This document shows, in pieces, positions 45,311 to 56,420 of a stretch of 64,000 nucleotides of DNA (its first letter is position 1; each line of letters starts with the position of its first letter). The position numbers and the translations under genes are program-made. A model generated the notes under the pieces. That model did not search any database and was not told the DNA's origin. It saw only the letters and a program-made list of their open reading frames with translations. Source of the stretch: Symbiodinium sp. CCMP2592 (lineage: Eukaryota; Sar; Dinophyceae; Suessiales; Symbiodiniaceae); the NCBI GenBank assembly GCA_905221615.1, contig CAJNDT010004646.1, forward strand, positions 434,001 through 498,000, given 5' to 3'.

Positions 45311-45336
45311 CCCCTAAACCCTAAACCCTAAACCCT
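45311..45336 (-). repeat. Telomere-like array (CCCTAAA)
   Basis: Three perfect units of CCCTAAA and a fourth ending in CCCTCAA. Confidence 0.85.
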
Positions 45337-48300
45337 CAACCGAACTCCCCAAAGCGCTGCTGAGTGCCGGGACTTGCATTCTGGCGGCAGCTCTGGCTTA
45401 ATCGCCACGGTGTCCTTAGGAGATGAGATGTGTACCAGGACCCTCCTGGCGCCCTCAAGTAGGGGTATATGGTCCCAAATAAGGGGCATTTAGGGTCTAA
45501 TAGAGGGTAGATGGAGGGTCTGGGTAGGGTTCAAGTTCAAGTGTTGTTGTGCTTGTCTTCAACGTTGTAGTGGGCACTGTACTTGGTGCTGTGGCATTTG
45601 GTGATGCATTGCGACCCCTTTCTGGCTCATTGTTCTGGTCGTGGTACATATATGGGGTTGTTAGTCAAGGGACAGGAGGTATTCTTGCCGTTCGCAGGCT
45701 CGACACCTTTCCTGCTGCGTTTTTCTGAGGGTTGGGGCTTGCTGCAGAAGGTACGTGGAAGGCTTGTTACCTTTCGTGCTGTGCCGGCGAGGATTTGGAA
45801 GTTGTTGTGTGGAAGATGCACCGAAGCCTCGGCCCTCCTCGACGAGACTGACCCGAATCGGGCCCCTGTCCCTGACTTCGCGTCTTGCTGACACGTCCAA
45901 ACTGTGCAAAAAGGCAGCTGTCAGGCATCAGTACTCAGAGAAGCCAAACATGGTATGTGGGGCTTCGATATTGACGCTTCGACGTCGGCTGTTGTTGCAG
46001 TCAGCAAGCTGAACGCCGATTTCTGTGGGGGGCTGAGGAAACCCTTATTCGCCTCCGGGTGAGAGGTTCCTTCTCGGATTCCCTCTATTCTCCACCTCTT
46101 AACGCCCTTCTCAGTCACGCTCCAAACTTGCTTAACCCCGCCCCCTCCTCCTGTGGAAACCTCTGGATGAGCAGCCTTGGTGAAATTTCGCTTGGGCTGT
46201 AGAAAATTTTCTCTGCCCCCTTCGGACGAGCGTCATCACCACCAGCAGCTGCACGGTCCCCAATTTGCTTCCTCCACGGCGATTCTCGTGAACTTTCGGA
46301 CTCCGATGCAGCAACACCCAGAAAGCACCTGCCTGATGAAAGCCTTCTCAGACGCGGCTGCAGAGAAGCCCTGTGGTGCCTCAGCCGAATCACAGGCCGG
46401 TGGTAGAGCTTCACAGGACTTGAACCCACCAAGGCAACTTGAAAGATGCAGGACGTAAGAGGTTCTGTTTGGGTTGCACAATGTACTATTCTCAGCCGCT
46501 CCAAGAAGCGCCCCGACCCGACCTTTCATGCGTCTTTTCTAGCGCCCTGACCCCCCCCGCCGCACCCCTACCTGTGTTCGCAGATTCCATGGGTCGAAGG
46601 ATGAGACACTGAAGACGTCCTGCTCATTTCATGAACGACAACATGACTACAAGCTTTTGGAACTCATGGTCCACTAAGGGTCTCATTGTTGATCTTGCGT
46701 TTTGAACATGGCCTCCGGATCCAGCAGGGGCTCCTGCAACCTTGACCGAGGGAGTGGAAGAAGCTATGTAAACGCCGTAAATCCCCCTACATAACACCCT
46801 TCCCAAACCCAGGATGCCTTGCGCTGGCGTTGACCGAGGTTCGCCACCTTCGAACTCTCTTGACCACGTCAACGTTTATGCACGGTCGCTATCATTGGCC
46901 TGCACTCCAACTCCCTAAATACAAGAGTTGCTCGGCTGGGAGTTTCAGTCGCAGAGTCTTTGTCACATCAATGCAGCGCTTCAATACCGAGAATGGCAGC
47001 AAGTGGCAGTTCGGACGGATGCAGTCCGACGGCAACACGAAGACATTTCCTCGATTCGGCTGGCTCGCGCCAAGGTGCATGCATGCCGTGTTGCGAAGAA
47101 AAGCACAGAAGCCATGGCCCTCATGGTTGATGTGGGCTCCATATGGCTCCATCGTACTTCTCCCCAAAACACCAAGACTTCCAGCATGGGTACCGCACAT
47201 CGGGCTTGGGGCTTGGAGGTTGCAAGCCCGGGTTCGCTAGCTTTGAGTCGATGGCTTCCCCAAACAATTCACAAAGCACTGGGACGCCAAACTCTCGGTC
47301 GGGTTTGGTTTCTCACGATGTGGGGTCTAGCAACCAACCAACATCTGCTCGTTGTCGCCTAAATGCGCGGCGGGAAGGCAAGAGCTCCCACCATCGCCCA
47401 GAGTCTGTGACATGCTATCTCGTCAACAGCTCGGGCGATGCTAGCCTTGGCTACCTCAACAGCAGACCCTTGATGTCGGCACCTCTCGACTCCTAAGGCC
47501 AAACATCCTTGTGCTATCTTACACCCGGCCTCAGTTGTCTGAAGATCGAAATCCATGACCTGGCAAGTCAATGATGGCGCCGGCGCCATTCATGTCTTGA
47601 ATTGCGCGTGAGGGCCGAATGTAAACACGCGGAGGCGGAAAGACTCTGAAAACCCTCTAGTGGCGGATGCCACTGGAGGCTGGCACTGTGTCAGAAGAAC
47701 TGGTTCCACAACCTACACCCCAAAGCTCTTGCAACTGTACTCTGCTCTCACGAACCGAATCCCTTGCCCGGAGGGCTTTCAACTAAGGCATGTTGCACAT
47801 GGACATGTCTCCCTGCTGCCTCGAAGCCCCCTGCGGCCGCCCGGCGTGTTCTCTACCCGCGAGCGTTTCTTGAAAAAAGCGGGCGGTCAGGCAGCACAGC
47901 TAGACAGGGCAAGGAGTACTCTCTACTGAACAAATTCGTCAGCCTTAGATAAAAAAATTGCTTCCAGTCCGTGAGAATATCGTGGGCTTATCGGTGATCC
48001 TTGCAGTGCCTTACAGGGCTGTTTCTGGGGCGTGCTCGAAACCTCTTTGTCTGTACAAGCGACCGTGTAGCAGTGCAAGTTATCTTGGCCCATCTAGCTA
48101 ATCCCTTGCTGTCAGATTTTTGCACAAACTCAGAGATTCGTGCGCTCAGTCGACAACGGGACTTACGGGCAGCTTGCGAAACTGGATACAGCGGCAGATA
48201 AAACCTACGAGTAGGATTCAGGGTTCACGACGCAGGGCGGCGCAGCTTGAGCTCGTTGACATCGCAACTAATGGAGTCAGCCAGTGCGGTCTACATGTAA

Positions 48301-50789
48301 CACTTTCAATGAAAGCAATGCCAACCTGAAGCCAAAATTTGTGGTCCTGGCACGGTGTGCGCTGTCAGCGAACTGGCACCTGGCGTCGGACATGCCCTGA
48401 AGTGCAAGTGTGCAAGGCATCCATCACCTTTGCTCCCGAGCCCTAACATCACCCGACCTTGCCACTTCCTCGAACTTGCAAGGATCCTTCCAAGAGGCCT
48501 GAACCATCCTCTCAGCAATCAGTTCGCCGCCTCATGGCGCTGGAGCTGTCGGGTGGACGCCGGGAGCCGTGAGCGGACTGACGAGATCAGAAGTTGCAAC
48601 AACCCATTCGGGCTTCAGGGCCTTCAACTGCCTTTCAAGATCCTGATTGCATCGATCTGGAGCAAGACGCTCGACTATTCGCTTCAATGCGTGCACCGCG
48701 CATGCCACAGTCAGCCTGCGCGAAGCAAGACGGAGATTAAGGGCGAACGACTATGCAGAAGTTGCAAAAAGGCCAATCAAATACCTTGCAAGCCATGCAA
48801 ACTCTGTCCAAACTCCACACGACTTATGTAACATGAAGACCTTGCGTCGATTATGCCCTAAGTCCCAAGCCCTGACCCGAAACACTAACCTCCAACTCCA
48901 CACACCCACCGGGCCATAAACCCAGAATGCAAAACACCAAGATCTAGTTCGTCTGTGCTTTCATGTTGGGAGCTGCTTCTGTAAACGGGCTTTCCGCACT
49001 CCCGACTCCAGGAAAATCGCAAATCTCCTATGTTTTTGACTTTTCGTAACCATACAACATCCGCCGGCTCCACATCTCGGGCCTGCTGGCGACCTCCTCT
49101 GGTAGCCATGGCTTGGTGACATGTGGCACGGCAATACGGATCACACCCTGCGGCTTGACACGACCGACTGGGACAGCTGATCTCAGACCTGCCCGAACAC
49201 CAAAACTCGTCGGAGCTTGTGTTCATGTTCCGCACAAGAAGATGTGGAACAGACGGCGTGCGGGGAAGTCGCATGTGATTCCCAACTTTCGGCAAGCAGC
49301 AGTTCGGGCGTCTGACGTATCAGGTCGGGATTGCCAAGGGTTTGTGCGTTTAAACGTCTGTGTTGTGCATACGTGTAAACATGCTCGTGTGTACATGTGG
49401 ACATCTGCGTATGTCTGTGTGTGTGTATAAGCAACTAGTTTGCCTCAATTTATGTGTGTTTTTAGGATTGCGAGTTGCATGTGCATGCGAACATGTACGT
49501 GTATGTGCATCTGTGTATGGGTCTGTGCAGGTGCAGGCGTGTAATTATATGTATATGTATGGGTATGAAGGTATGCGTATGTATGTTCAGGCATCCGTAA
49601 ACATGCATAATTATCTACGTACGTGCATGTTTATGCATGTAAAAGCACCTTTATGTACGTGTGTGCACACATGTTTACATGTATATGTACATGCTTACAG
49701 CACCCATGAGCTCTTGACAAATCCACTGGACGGCCGCTTTTCACAACCAATCTGTGCTGTCAACCGTGCCAGATCCAGCAGAAGGCATGGCCGCAACAAC
49801 CTGGCAGATTGTTTCATGCAAGCCTCAAGACGCGATTCCTGGTGGCAGTAGCTCCGAGTCTACTGCACAACAACATGTCCCAACACAGGGTTTGGGGAAC
49901 TAAAGTCTAAAAGTCACGGTTTAGGATTCAGGCAGACGTGCTTTTGGTTTGTGTTGATGGTTCAAACCTCGGCTATACGACTTTACGGTTGAGGGTTGTT
50001 GGTTTACGATTCAAGGTTATTCGGATTCGTCGGGTGTTCCAAAGTAAACGACCCAGCCAGCAACTTACTCGGAAGCATGCTGGAGCCATCAGGATGCTTT
50101 TTCTGAAATGACGGTTTTGTCGAACTCGCTGCATAGAGTTAGAACTACAGACCAGTATCCAAAGTGTTCAGCCATGCAGGGTTCAGGGCCGGTAGCTTCC
50201 AGCCCCAGAATGCGTGGCTGTTCCGCCCAAGGAGCCAAAGAACGCCGCCGAGGCTTCTTTTTCGATGCCCTCGGGGGCAGTCTCGTCAGAATGCCACGCA
50301 CAAGCTGCACGGCTGAAGCTAGGACAGTATCATTGATTCAAAGGTGATATGAGTAGTTGCTCATCGAGACAGCATGGGAGATATGCTGCGACATGCAGCT
50401 TGAACCTGACCGTTAGAGCTAGCAGTGCGCATCTGCCATCGAAATTCTCACGTCAGTGGTTAGCTACACTGCCCCTTGAGCTTGCAGGGAAGTTAATTGA
50501 GTTGCCTTCTCCAGCTTCAGAGTGTAGAAGTGGAGGCCAACAACACCGCCGTCCAGGAGCTTCCTCCGGCTCCCGAAAGCCCAAAGGAGACTTTCTCCAA
50601 TGTCGAAGCAGCTCGAGGATTTGAGGGATTAGGAAGCAGAGAGTAGAGATTCCATTGAGGATCCGAGGCACGAATGGTTGACAAAGATACATCCGGTCGA
50701 GTCCCATTCACTGTGCCATTCTTCTGAGATTTCCTTGTCTTGATTTCGATGCATGTGTTTCATGCAAAACCGACCAACTACGAACGGCT

Positions 50790-50794
50790 GGGGG
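50790..50794. repeat. Target site duplication, left copy
   Basis: GGGGG immediately outside the 3' LTR, matching GGGGG at 58046-58050. The bases are a homopolymer, so the length of five is supported but not unique. Confidence 0.8.
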
Positions 50795-50957
50795 TGCGCG
50801 GAGGTTGGGTCGCGTATTGGGCTCACTATTTTCACTCTGCAAAAGAGGGCTGCGGTGAGTCGCAGTCAGGTTAAAGCCCTTTAGCTCAAACCCTCTTCTC
50901 TCTACACTGTACAGCTACTTACCTAGGTTTCCTAGTGTAGCCTACAAAAATCTCGCA
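50795..50957 (-). repeat. 3' LTR of element 2
   Basis: 163 bp, identical at every base to 57883-58045. Ends are TGCG and CGCA, a short terminal inverted repeat containing the canonical TG...CA. It holds a palindrome ACCTAGGT near the end that is 5' on the minus strand. Confidence 0.97.
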
Positions 50958-50965
50958 CCCCCCTT
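50958..50965 (-). promoter_or_regulatory. Polypurine tract of element 2
   Basis: On the minus strand AAGGGGGG directly precedes the TG of the 3' LTR, the expected position of the plus-strand primer for reverse transcription. Confidence 0.85.
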
Positions 50966-51103
50966 AGAGGTAGGGGTTTGAGAAAGCCTCCCGCGGGGCA
51001 TCCCGCAGTCGGAGGGTGAGACGCCCCTGGTAGGGCGGAGCGTCCCGCGCACAGGGCTGGCAGCCGAAAGGTTCGCCCTGCGGTGCTACCCGCTAGGGGC
51101 CTC
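50966..51103 (-). other. 3' untranslated part of element 2
   Basis: 138 bases between the last stop codon and the polypurine tract, GC-rich, with no open frame of note. Confidence 0.7.
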
Positions 51104-52800
51104 TTACGGTGGAGGCACCCACTGGCGGGAGTTGTTCACCGCACTGCCGGGCTTGGTGCTCTGGTGCCCGTTGCGGCAGTGGAGACACACCCTGTGTCTG
51201 ATCGTTGCCCCTTCCATGAATGGGCAACCTCGCTGTTGGCCATGGTACCGGCGCACGACGCGGCCGGTGGCCACTTGAAAGGCGAACCCGGTCCAGAGGA
51301 ACTCGGTGTTCTGAGGATCTGCTGCACAGTGGCAGCGAAAGCCGATCAGGATTTGATCCGCTGGGACAGAGCTCAGCCCATTACACTTGGTGAATAGGTG
51401 GATCTTGTCACCACGGGCTGTCTCGTAGAGATGCTCGTCGTCCCCGGACAGGGGTTCCGGTCCCCTACGCCTGCGCCGCACCCTCGGTGCAGCGGGCGGC
51501 GGTGGTGGAGGAGCTGCCGCAGGGGGCGGACCTGGAGTCCGCTCACCCTCAGGTTCTGGCTCCTGAGCCCCCCTCCTTTCCTCTTGCGCCTCTTGCGGCG
51601 CTTCTGGCCCTAGCCAGACCTCCGTGGCCCTTCGGGCTGCACGCGGCGGCTCTTCGGCACGCTCGGCGTGGTGCTCGATCTCTTCCTCGGGCTCCGGCTC
51701 CTGCCTGCACCTGCAGAGCCAGGAGACTAAACCCCAAAGCATCCACAGGAAGGCCAGGAAGCCTAGGGCCGCGAAGCCGAGCACCAGCTCTGCGAAGTCG
51801 TGCCCTTGGGCCTTGGCAGGTCGAACCTGCAGCGCCACGATTGTGGCCATGAGCGCCGAGCTTGCAAGCTTGGTCGGCGGTCTCATTTTCCAGGGGCTTG
51901 CCTGGATCGATTTGATCGTGCCCTTTTGGGCCAGAGCCTCGGTGGCGCCTGCGACCGCATCGAGGTCCACCATGCCCATAGAGGGCAGGGATTGCCGCAC
52001 CTCCGGTCCAGTCTTCGCGTGCTTGGTAGCGAAGTTTGCCGGATTTTCGGTTCCCTTAACTTTTCTCAGTTCAAGAAGTTTGGCTCTGAGCGCGCCTTGA
52101 ACGAAGAATTCCGCGACTTCCAGGTGTCTCAACTTAGACCCTGGTCCTATGCGCTTGGCGGCTCCGATCGAGGCTGCGGAGTCTGCCCAGAGCCGCAGCA
52201 GGCCGCAGGCTAGGGCGAAGTCTTTCTCCGCAAGCTCTCGTAGGAAGACGGCCTCCCTTGCTGCTCGCGACACTCCCCGGATCTCCGCGTCTCCGCTGGA
52301 GGTGGCTGGGAGGCCGGGCTGTGTCTGGCAGCTTGTCTGGATGACTGCTCCCCCAAGAGAGGCAACTATGTTGTCTGTGCTCCTTCTCGTTTCTGGGCAC
52401 CCTGCCCAGTCGGAGTCGGAGTAGACCTCCAAGTTCAGAAGAGCTGTGCTCTTGGACGCGGGGTCCAGCACAACTACCCTTCCAAACCGCGGGGTTGCCC
52501 GCAGGTATCGCGCGAGGGTTTCCGCAGCGAGCCAGTCGCAGACCCTGGGGTTCTGCATGCTTCGCGCCAGCTCTTTCACGGCGAACTGTATGTCTCGCCT
52601 GTCCGCCGACAGCGTGAGGATTGAGTCCTCTGTGCGCACCTTGGTCCTTCCCAGGACCTCCACCGCGGTGCCCGGCTCTTCCAGTTCTCCCACCGTTATC
52701 TCACAGTGCGTCGGAAGGTCCACCTCCGTGAACTTCAGCACTGCGGCCTTGGGGCCTGCGACACGGATGTCGTCGATGTGGTGGAGAAGGATTATAGGCC
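51104..52800 (-). CDS. Element 2 Pol: end of RT, RNase H, membrane segment and Cys/His tail
   Basis: The open frame reaches 53014, but its sense starts at about 52800 with RPIILLHHIDDIRVAGPKA, which holds the RT catalytic box as HIDD instead of the usual YVDD. The RT end is followed by RNase H with VYSDSDWAG (about 52420), a later Glu (TSSGDAEIRG) and LRLWADSAAS. After RNase H the protein continues for about 300 residues, unusual for copia Pol. It has a short hydrophobic stretch (LMATIVALQVRPAKAQ), a strong membrane helix (LVLGFAALGFLAFLWMLWGL) ending in WLCRC, an acidic Glu/Pro/Arg linker, a Pro-rich run and a C-terminal domain with spaced Cys and His (KCNGLS, FRCHC, GCPF, HRVCLHC). The tail could be an envelope-like or accessory module, or a membrane anchor for Pol. 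The stop is at 51104. Confidence 0.85.
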
Positions 52801-54045
52801 GGACCGGCGGTCTAGGTACACGCACGGGTCCTTCACGCCCCGCTGGAAGTCGTAGTCCTTGGCCAGCTTGCCGGTGAGGACTTCTTCCAGCTCGTCCCTG
52901 TAGACGGAACCAGCCGTTCTTCGGCCGTAAAGGTTGCCGTCCACTCGGAACACAAAGTCCCGGAAGTGGTCTCGGTACCACTGCTGGTCCTTTGCAGGCT
53001 GCTCCAAGACCCATTGGTCAAAGAGCTCGCGCCACTCCACAGGCGCATGCATGTAGACCGGGCGGCCTTCCGCCGCACCGCGGTCCTTCCCTATGAGGAA
53101 GGCGGCCACAATATCCAAAGACCTTGTGACCCACCCCTCGTTGTGTAGCGCTGCTACCTCAAGTAGGGAGTGACTCTCGGGCGTTGGCGTTGGGACGAAA
53201 ACGTCCAAGCCAGCTTCCTGTTCTGGGCTGTAGCGGGCCTTGACGTCGGCACAGGTACACCTTGACTTGTACCGTCCTTTGTCGCACTTGTCGACCCACT
53301 TTGCCCTGAACAGCTGCGCCCCGCGCGGTACTTCAGACCGCAGCACAGGCGTGAAAGCGCCTCGGTCCCACAGCTTTCTTAGCTGCTCCTTGCGTGCCTG
53401 CTCGACCTGCTTGGGGTCGAGCATCCGGTCTAGCAGGTCTGTCACCTGCCCAACCCACGCGTCCCGCTCGCCCTTGTGGTTGGTGAGCGGTGGGTCGGCC
53501 AAGGCAGCGATGTGCTGCCACACCTCGCGCTCTGTGAGCGCTCCTAGCCGCGGTGCTTTCTTGGGCTCCACCCGGCTCTTAGCTGCAGGCGGCTGCTGTG
53601 CTGCCGCTGCGCTCGCGGAGGAACCCGCAGAGTCGCGCTTCTGCCCCCCTTCGCCTGAGCCGTCGTTGGCGGCTGGGGCGGGGCTTGCCGCTTGTTGCGG
53701 CAGCGCGCTTGCTGCGGAAGGTCCTGCCTCCACGTCGGACGGCTCGTAGTCCGGTATTTCTGCGTTGGCCAGCTCCTTGGTAGGGCTGGCGTCCGGGAGC
53801 CTGCTGGCCTGCTCGGCCCCTTCGACTAAGAGGGCCTCGGCGTCGGGCCGCGGCCCGTCGCTGAAGAGCCAGGGCTCGCCGGGCGGTTCTAGCCGCTCCG
53901 TTTCCTCGGCCGGCGTGGCCAGAGGGATTGGAACCATCATCGGCTCGCTGCGCTCTGCTGGCGCTGAGCGGCCAAATCTGGGGTTCCAAGGCAGGCCGCA
54001 CGCTTTGAGAACGGCTGCCGTCTTCCGGCGGGAGCCGCCTGACAC
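52792..54045 (-). CDS. Element 2 Pol: linker and N-terminal half of reverse transcriptase
   Basis: The 417-codon frame begins in a Pro/Ala/Glu/Ser-rich linker between integrase and RT (residues 35-165). RT sense then runs from about TEREVWQHIAALADP: QLFRAKWVDKCDKGRYKSR is the template-grip region, VFVPTPTPESHSLLEV a conserved RT block, and SLDIVAAFLIGKD carries the first catalytic Asp (D-x-x-x-A-F). HFRDFVFRVDGNLYGRR follows. It ends DPCVYLDRRSGL and a stop. The next frame takes over with the HIDD box within about ten residues, so a small indel near 52790-52800 splits RT between its two catalytic motifs. This copy cannot make a continuous RT without a frame change. Confidence 0.88.
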   Translation of the reverse strand: MSGGSRRKTAAVLKACGLPWNPRFGRSAPAERSEPMMVPIPLATPAEETERLEPPGEPWLFSDGPRPDAEALLVEGAEQASRLPDASPTKELANAEIPDYEPSDVEAGPSAASALPQQAASPAPAANDGSGEGGQKRDSAGSSASAAAAQQPPAAKSRVEPKKAPRLGALTEREVWQHIAALADPPLTNHKGERDAWVGQVTDLLDRMLDPKQVEQARKEQLRKLWDRGAFTPVLRSEVPRGAQLFRAKWVDKCDKGRYKSRCTCADVKARYSPEQEAGLDVFVPTPTPESHSLLEVAALHNEGWVTRSLDIVAAFLIGKDRGAAEGRPVYMHAPVEWRELFDQWVLEQPAKDQQWYRDHFRDFVFRVDGNLYGRRTAGSVYRDELEEVLTGKLAKDYDFQRGVKDPCVYLDRRSGL

Positions 54046-54220
54046 TCCTCACGTTGAGTGCGCCCGCTTCGGTCAGCACCACATGGGAGTCGTCGCGCTC
54101 CAGCTTGCCGGCCCAGACCCCTTTGACCCAGCGCACTTGCGCTTTGTTCCCGGGCCTTGGGAGCTTCGCCAGAACGGTCTCTCCAAAGGAGCAAAGTGCT
54201 CCACCATATAGTCGGTGCCA
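53930..54220 (-). CDS. Element 2 integrase C-terminal part
   Basis: Within a longer open frame (53579-54370), sense is limited to a stretch reading CSFGETVLAKLPRPGNKAQV then RWVKGVWAGKLERDDSHVVL and NVRSVRRLPPEDGS. This resembles the small beta-barrel domain at the end of copia integrases (G-E-x-V-x-A-K and a W-x-G pattern). It joins the preceding frame just after TDYMVEHFAPLER, with a one-base shift near 54190-54220. Confidence 0.7.
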
Positions 54221-54490
54221 GTGGCGGCCCGATATGGTGTCACCCCGTCCGTCGACTTGGTCCCGAACCGGGCTTGCAGCCAGGCCACGTGCCTGACCAG
54301 CCACGGGAACAGGTTGGACGAGGTGTCCCACTCTAAGGCGGGGTAGTCCGCTCTTAGCTGCGAAAGCCAAGTGCGAACCTCACCTGCCAGGTGTGCGTTC
54401 CTTCCCTCTACGGATCCCTGGCTTTGGTGCGACCCGCGAGGGGCGTCCCGAAGACGCACCCCTAGTAGCTCCTAGCCGGCGGTGGACCGC
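54073..54490 (-). CDS. Element 2 integrase core, second half
   Basis: The frame carries the third catalytic acid of the integrase in GSHQSQGSVEGRNAHL (Glu after SV), then GEVRTWLSQLRADYPALEWD, an active-site-proximal helix, and WLVRHVAWLQARFGTKSTDG through PYRAATGTDYMVEHF. It follows the first half of the core after a shift near 54460-54490 and ends in nonsense after about 54210. Confidence 0.85.
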
Positions 54491-54890
54491 ACGGGCCACA
54501 GAGGCTATGGCATTCTCCTGGTCGGCCTGTAGGGTAAACTTGTCGTACCCCAGGCGATCCACGAACTGCTCCACAAGCCCTGCGGCGTAGGCCGCGTGTC
54601 TGTGCCCTTTGTGCGCCACGGGAACCGACAGAGTCCAGCCAGTGGCCCTGTCTGTGAGGTTCAGCACCGTGGCAAGCGATGCTTCTTCCTCAACTTCTTT
54701 CCCGTCCCGGCTGTAGAACTGATAATCCATGGTGACAAGCGGCGTCACCGGATCATCCGAGGGCTCACGGCGGCGGTGAGGGTCCTCGCGCGCCTTTCCC
54801 TCCACGCACTTCTCGCACCACGCCTGGTAGGGCGTGTGAGTGAGCTCGTGCTCGGCGCGTTCCTGCGCCGTGGGGTTGCGCGGTGCCCTT
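54380..54890 (-). CDS. Element 2 integrase zinc finger and core, first half
   Basis: Sense begins near 54890 with a His-His-Cys-Cys finger, EHELTHTPYQAWCEKC. The core follows, with the first catalytic Asp in VTMDYQFY and the second in LQADQENAIASVARAVH. These are the metal-binding residues that join element DNA to the chromosome. The frame is entered by a shift near 54870-54900 from the protease frame and left near 54480. Confidence 0.88.
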
Positions 54891-55254
54891 CAAAGTTGAC
54901 CTTGCAGGACTGGCGCTCCTCCCCTAAGAGGAGGCTCGGCTGGACACGGCCCTTTGTTTTCAGGCGGCTGTTGTCCACCGAGTAAAGGCTCTTTGGTGGG
55001 CCCGCGGGCTGCAGGTCGGGAAACGCCTCGGGCCTGCACACGGACACACACGCCCCGGAGTCCACGAGAAGACTCCCCGACACCTTGAGGATTTTGTCCT
55101 CCTCTGGTTCGGTGTCGTGAGGCGGGGCAAACCGCACACCTAAGATGCGGTCGTCACGCACCTGGCGTACCTGGCCTTTGCCGCCAGAGCCGCCGGTGCT
55201 TCCTCCAGCTTGGGACGCGGAGGGACCCGCAGTCGCCAAGGAGGCTGTTGACAC
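54745..55254 (-). CDS. Element 2 aspartic protease
   Basis: The sense region (about 55250-54890) contains SGSLLVDSGACVSVCRPEAF, a retropepsin active site with DSG in place of DTG, then LYSVDNSRLKTKGRV. The protease works as a dimer and cuts the Gag-Pol polyprotein. The frame's last 45 residues (Arg/Thr/Ser-rich) are out of phase, because the integrase finger continues in another frame. Confidence 0.85.
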   Translation of the reverse strand: MSTASLATAGPSASQAGGSTGGSGGKGQVRQVRDDRILGVRFAPPHDTEPEEDKILKVSGSLLVDSGACVSVCRPEAFPDLQPAGPPKSLYSVDNSRLKTKGRVQPSLLLGEERQSCKVNFEGHRATPRRRNAPSTSSLTRPTRRGARSAWRERRARTLTAAVSPRMIR

Positions 55255-55845
55255 CGTCGTGGCCGCGTCGTCGGCCCTTGGTGCCTTTGCCTTTTCCCTT
55301 GGCGTTAAACCAGCACTCTTTTACGGTGTGCCCCGTTTTCCAGCAGATGGGGCATCTCTCTTTGCCGTCTCTGCCTCCTTGCTGGTTCCCCTTTTTGTCC
55401 CCTTTCTTGCCTTTGTGGTCGTGGTCGCCCTTGCCCTTTTTGTGGTCCTTGTCCCCTTTCTTGCCTTTGTCGCCTTTGCCCTTCCCTTCTTTTCCGTCTC
55501 GGTCCCCTATTCTGCCAATGTCCATGGCGTTAGGGTCCCTTCGGGAAGAGGCGGCGTAGCCCGCACTCGGGGTCCAGACCCTTTTGGCTTGCAAGTAGCT
55601 CACCACTACTTCCCTCACCTCGGCATAAGTCGAAAGACTCGCCGCGTGCATAGCGAGGTGTTGCCGGAGAGCGTTGGGGCTCTCGGTCACCAGCACTGCC
55701 CGCAGATCTTCGTCTGCTAGGGCGCGCCCTGCGCCATACTCGGAGGCGTAGCGGTCCACGTCTGCCTCCCATTCCTGCAGAGCCAAGGAGAAGTCGCTCT
55801 CCTTTGGCGGAAACTTCGGCATAGCAGGGTCCGCCTCCAGGTGAG
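55154..55845 (-). CDS. Element 2 Gag C-terminal part with CCHC zinc knuckle
   Basis: Sense starts near 55845 with ADPAMPKFPPKESDFSLALQ and continues through a helical part (ALQEWEADVDRYASEYGAG). A Lys/Gly/Asp-rich stretch follows (GKGKGDKGKKGDKDHKKGKG). It ends in a single zinc knuckle, CPICWKTGHTVKEC (C-x2-C-x4-H-x4-C; about 55314-55355), the usual nucleic-acid-binding motif of Gag. Residues upstream of 55845 in this frame are nonsense because the capsid part is one frame away. Confidence 0.88.
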
Positions 55846-56420
55846 GTTCTTGGACTCGTTCTCTGGGTTGTGCTCCTGCCACAGGAGACGCCAGAGCTCG
55901 AACCCATTCTGGCCCTTCACTCCGCGCGCCAGCTTTACAGCTGTGGCGGAGTCCTGGGTCCAACTGCCCAGCATGCCGAAGAGGCGGACGCTGAGGGTCC
56001 GCACTTCCTCGGTCATGGCTGCCATTTGGAGTGGCGCCTTGCACTTTCGAGCTATTTCCAGCTCTGCTGGATACCTGGTGTCCACGACCGCCAGGTAAGA
56101 CTCTGCCTGAAAGGCAAAGCGCTCCCAGTCGTCTCGCCCCTTAAGGGAGGTAGGGAGACGCATGCTCTTGAGCAAGTGCCCTCCACCGCTCGCCTGCAAC
56201 GCAGGGGCGGGTGCCGCCGTGGCGACTGCCGCCGTAGCGGCTGCTGCAGCTAGGCCCTGTTGTCTCTGGGCCGACAACTCGCCAATCGCAGCCTGCAGCT
56301 GCTGCGCTTGGCTCTCCAACAACCCCCTAAGGGTTGCGACTTCCCCGCGCAGAGCCTCGACCACGGGGTCGCCCTGCGGGGGCGGATAAGCCGGTTGCTG
56401 GCTCGTCTCTTGAGGCGTCG
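55717..56420 (-). CDS. Element 2 Gag capsid-like domain
   Basis: Sense runs from about 56420 (TSQQPAYPPPQGDPVVEAL) through an Ala/Gln-rich coiled coil (GEVATLRGLLESQAQQLQAA) to SMRLPTSLKGRDDWERFAFQ and VKLARGVKGQNGFELWRLLW, ending at NPENESKNLT near 55845. The long helical segment after SLKGRDDW is typical of copia capsid domains. The following residues (WRRTLLCRSF) are off-frame. A one-base loss at about 55838 would join NLT to LEADPAMPKF in the next frame. Confidence 0.85.

Larger units (their letters stand above)
35331..50789. other. About 15 kb with no recognised gene
   Basis: I searched both strands for domain signatures and found none. The region holds short telomere-like arrays (36.06-36.70, 38.39 and 45.31 kb), a CTGT run (38636-38664), a GA-rich patch (39110-39170), a CT run (42306-42336), AT/TG-rich tracts (42415-42560 and about 49350-49700) and many short overlapping frames. 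A plus-strand stretch at 36958-37066 reads GDCNMPDTYSDQKSITKELH then YNTVPNWIGHFRC, which looks protein-like, but I cannot place it in a family. Confidence 0.5.
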
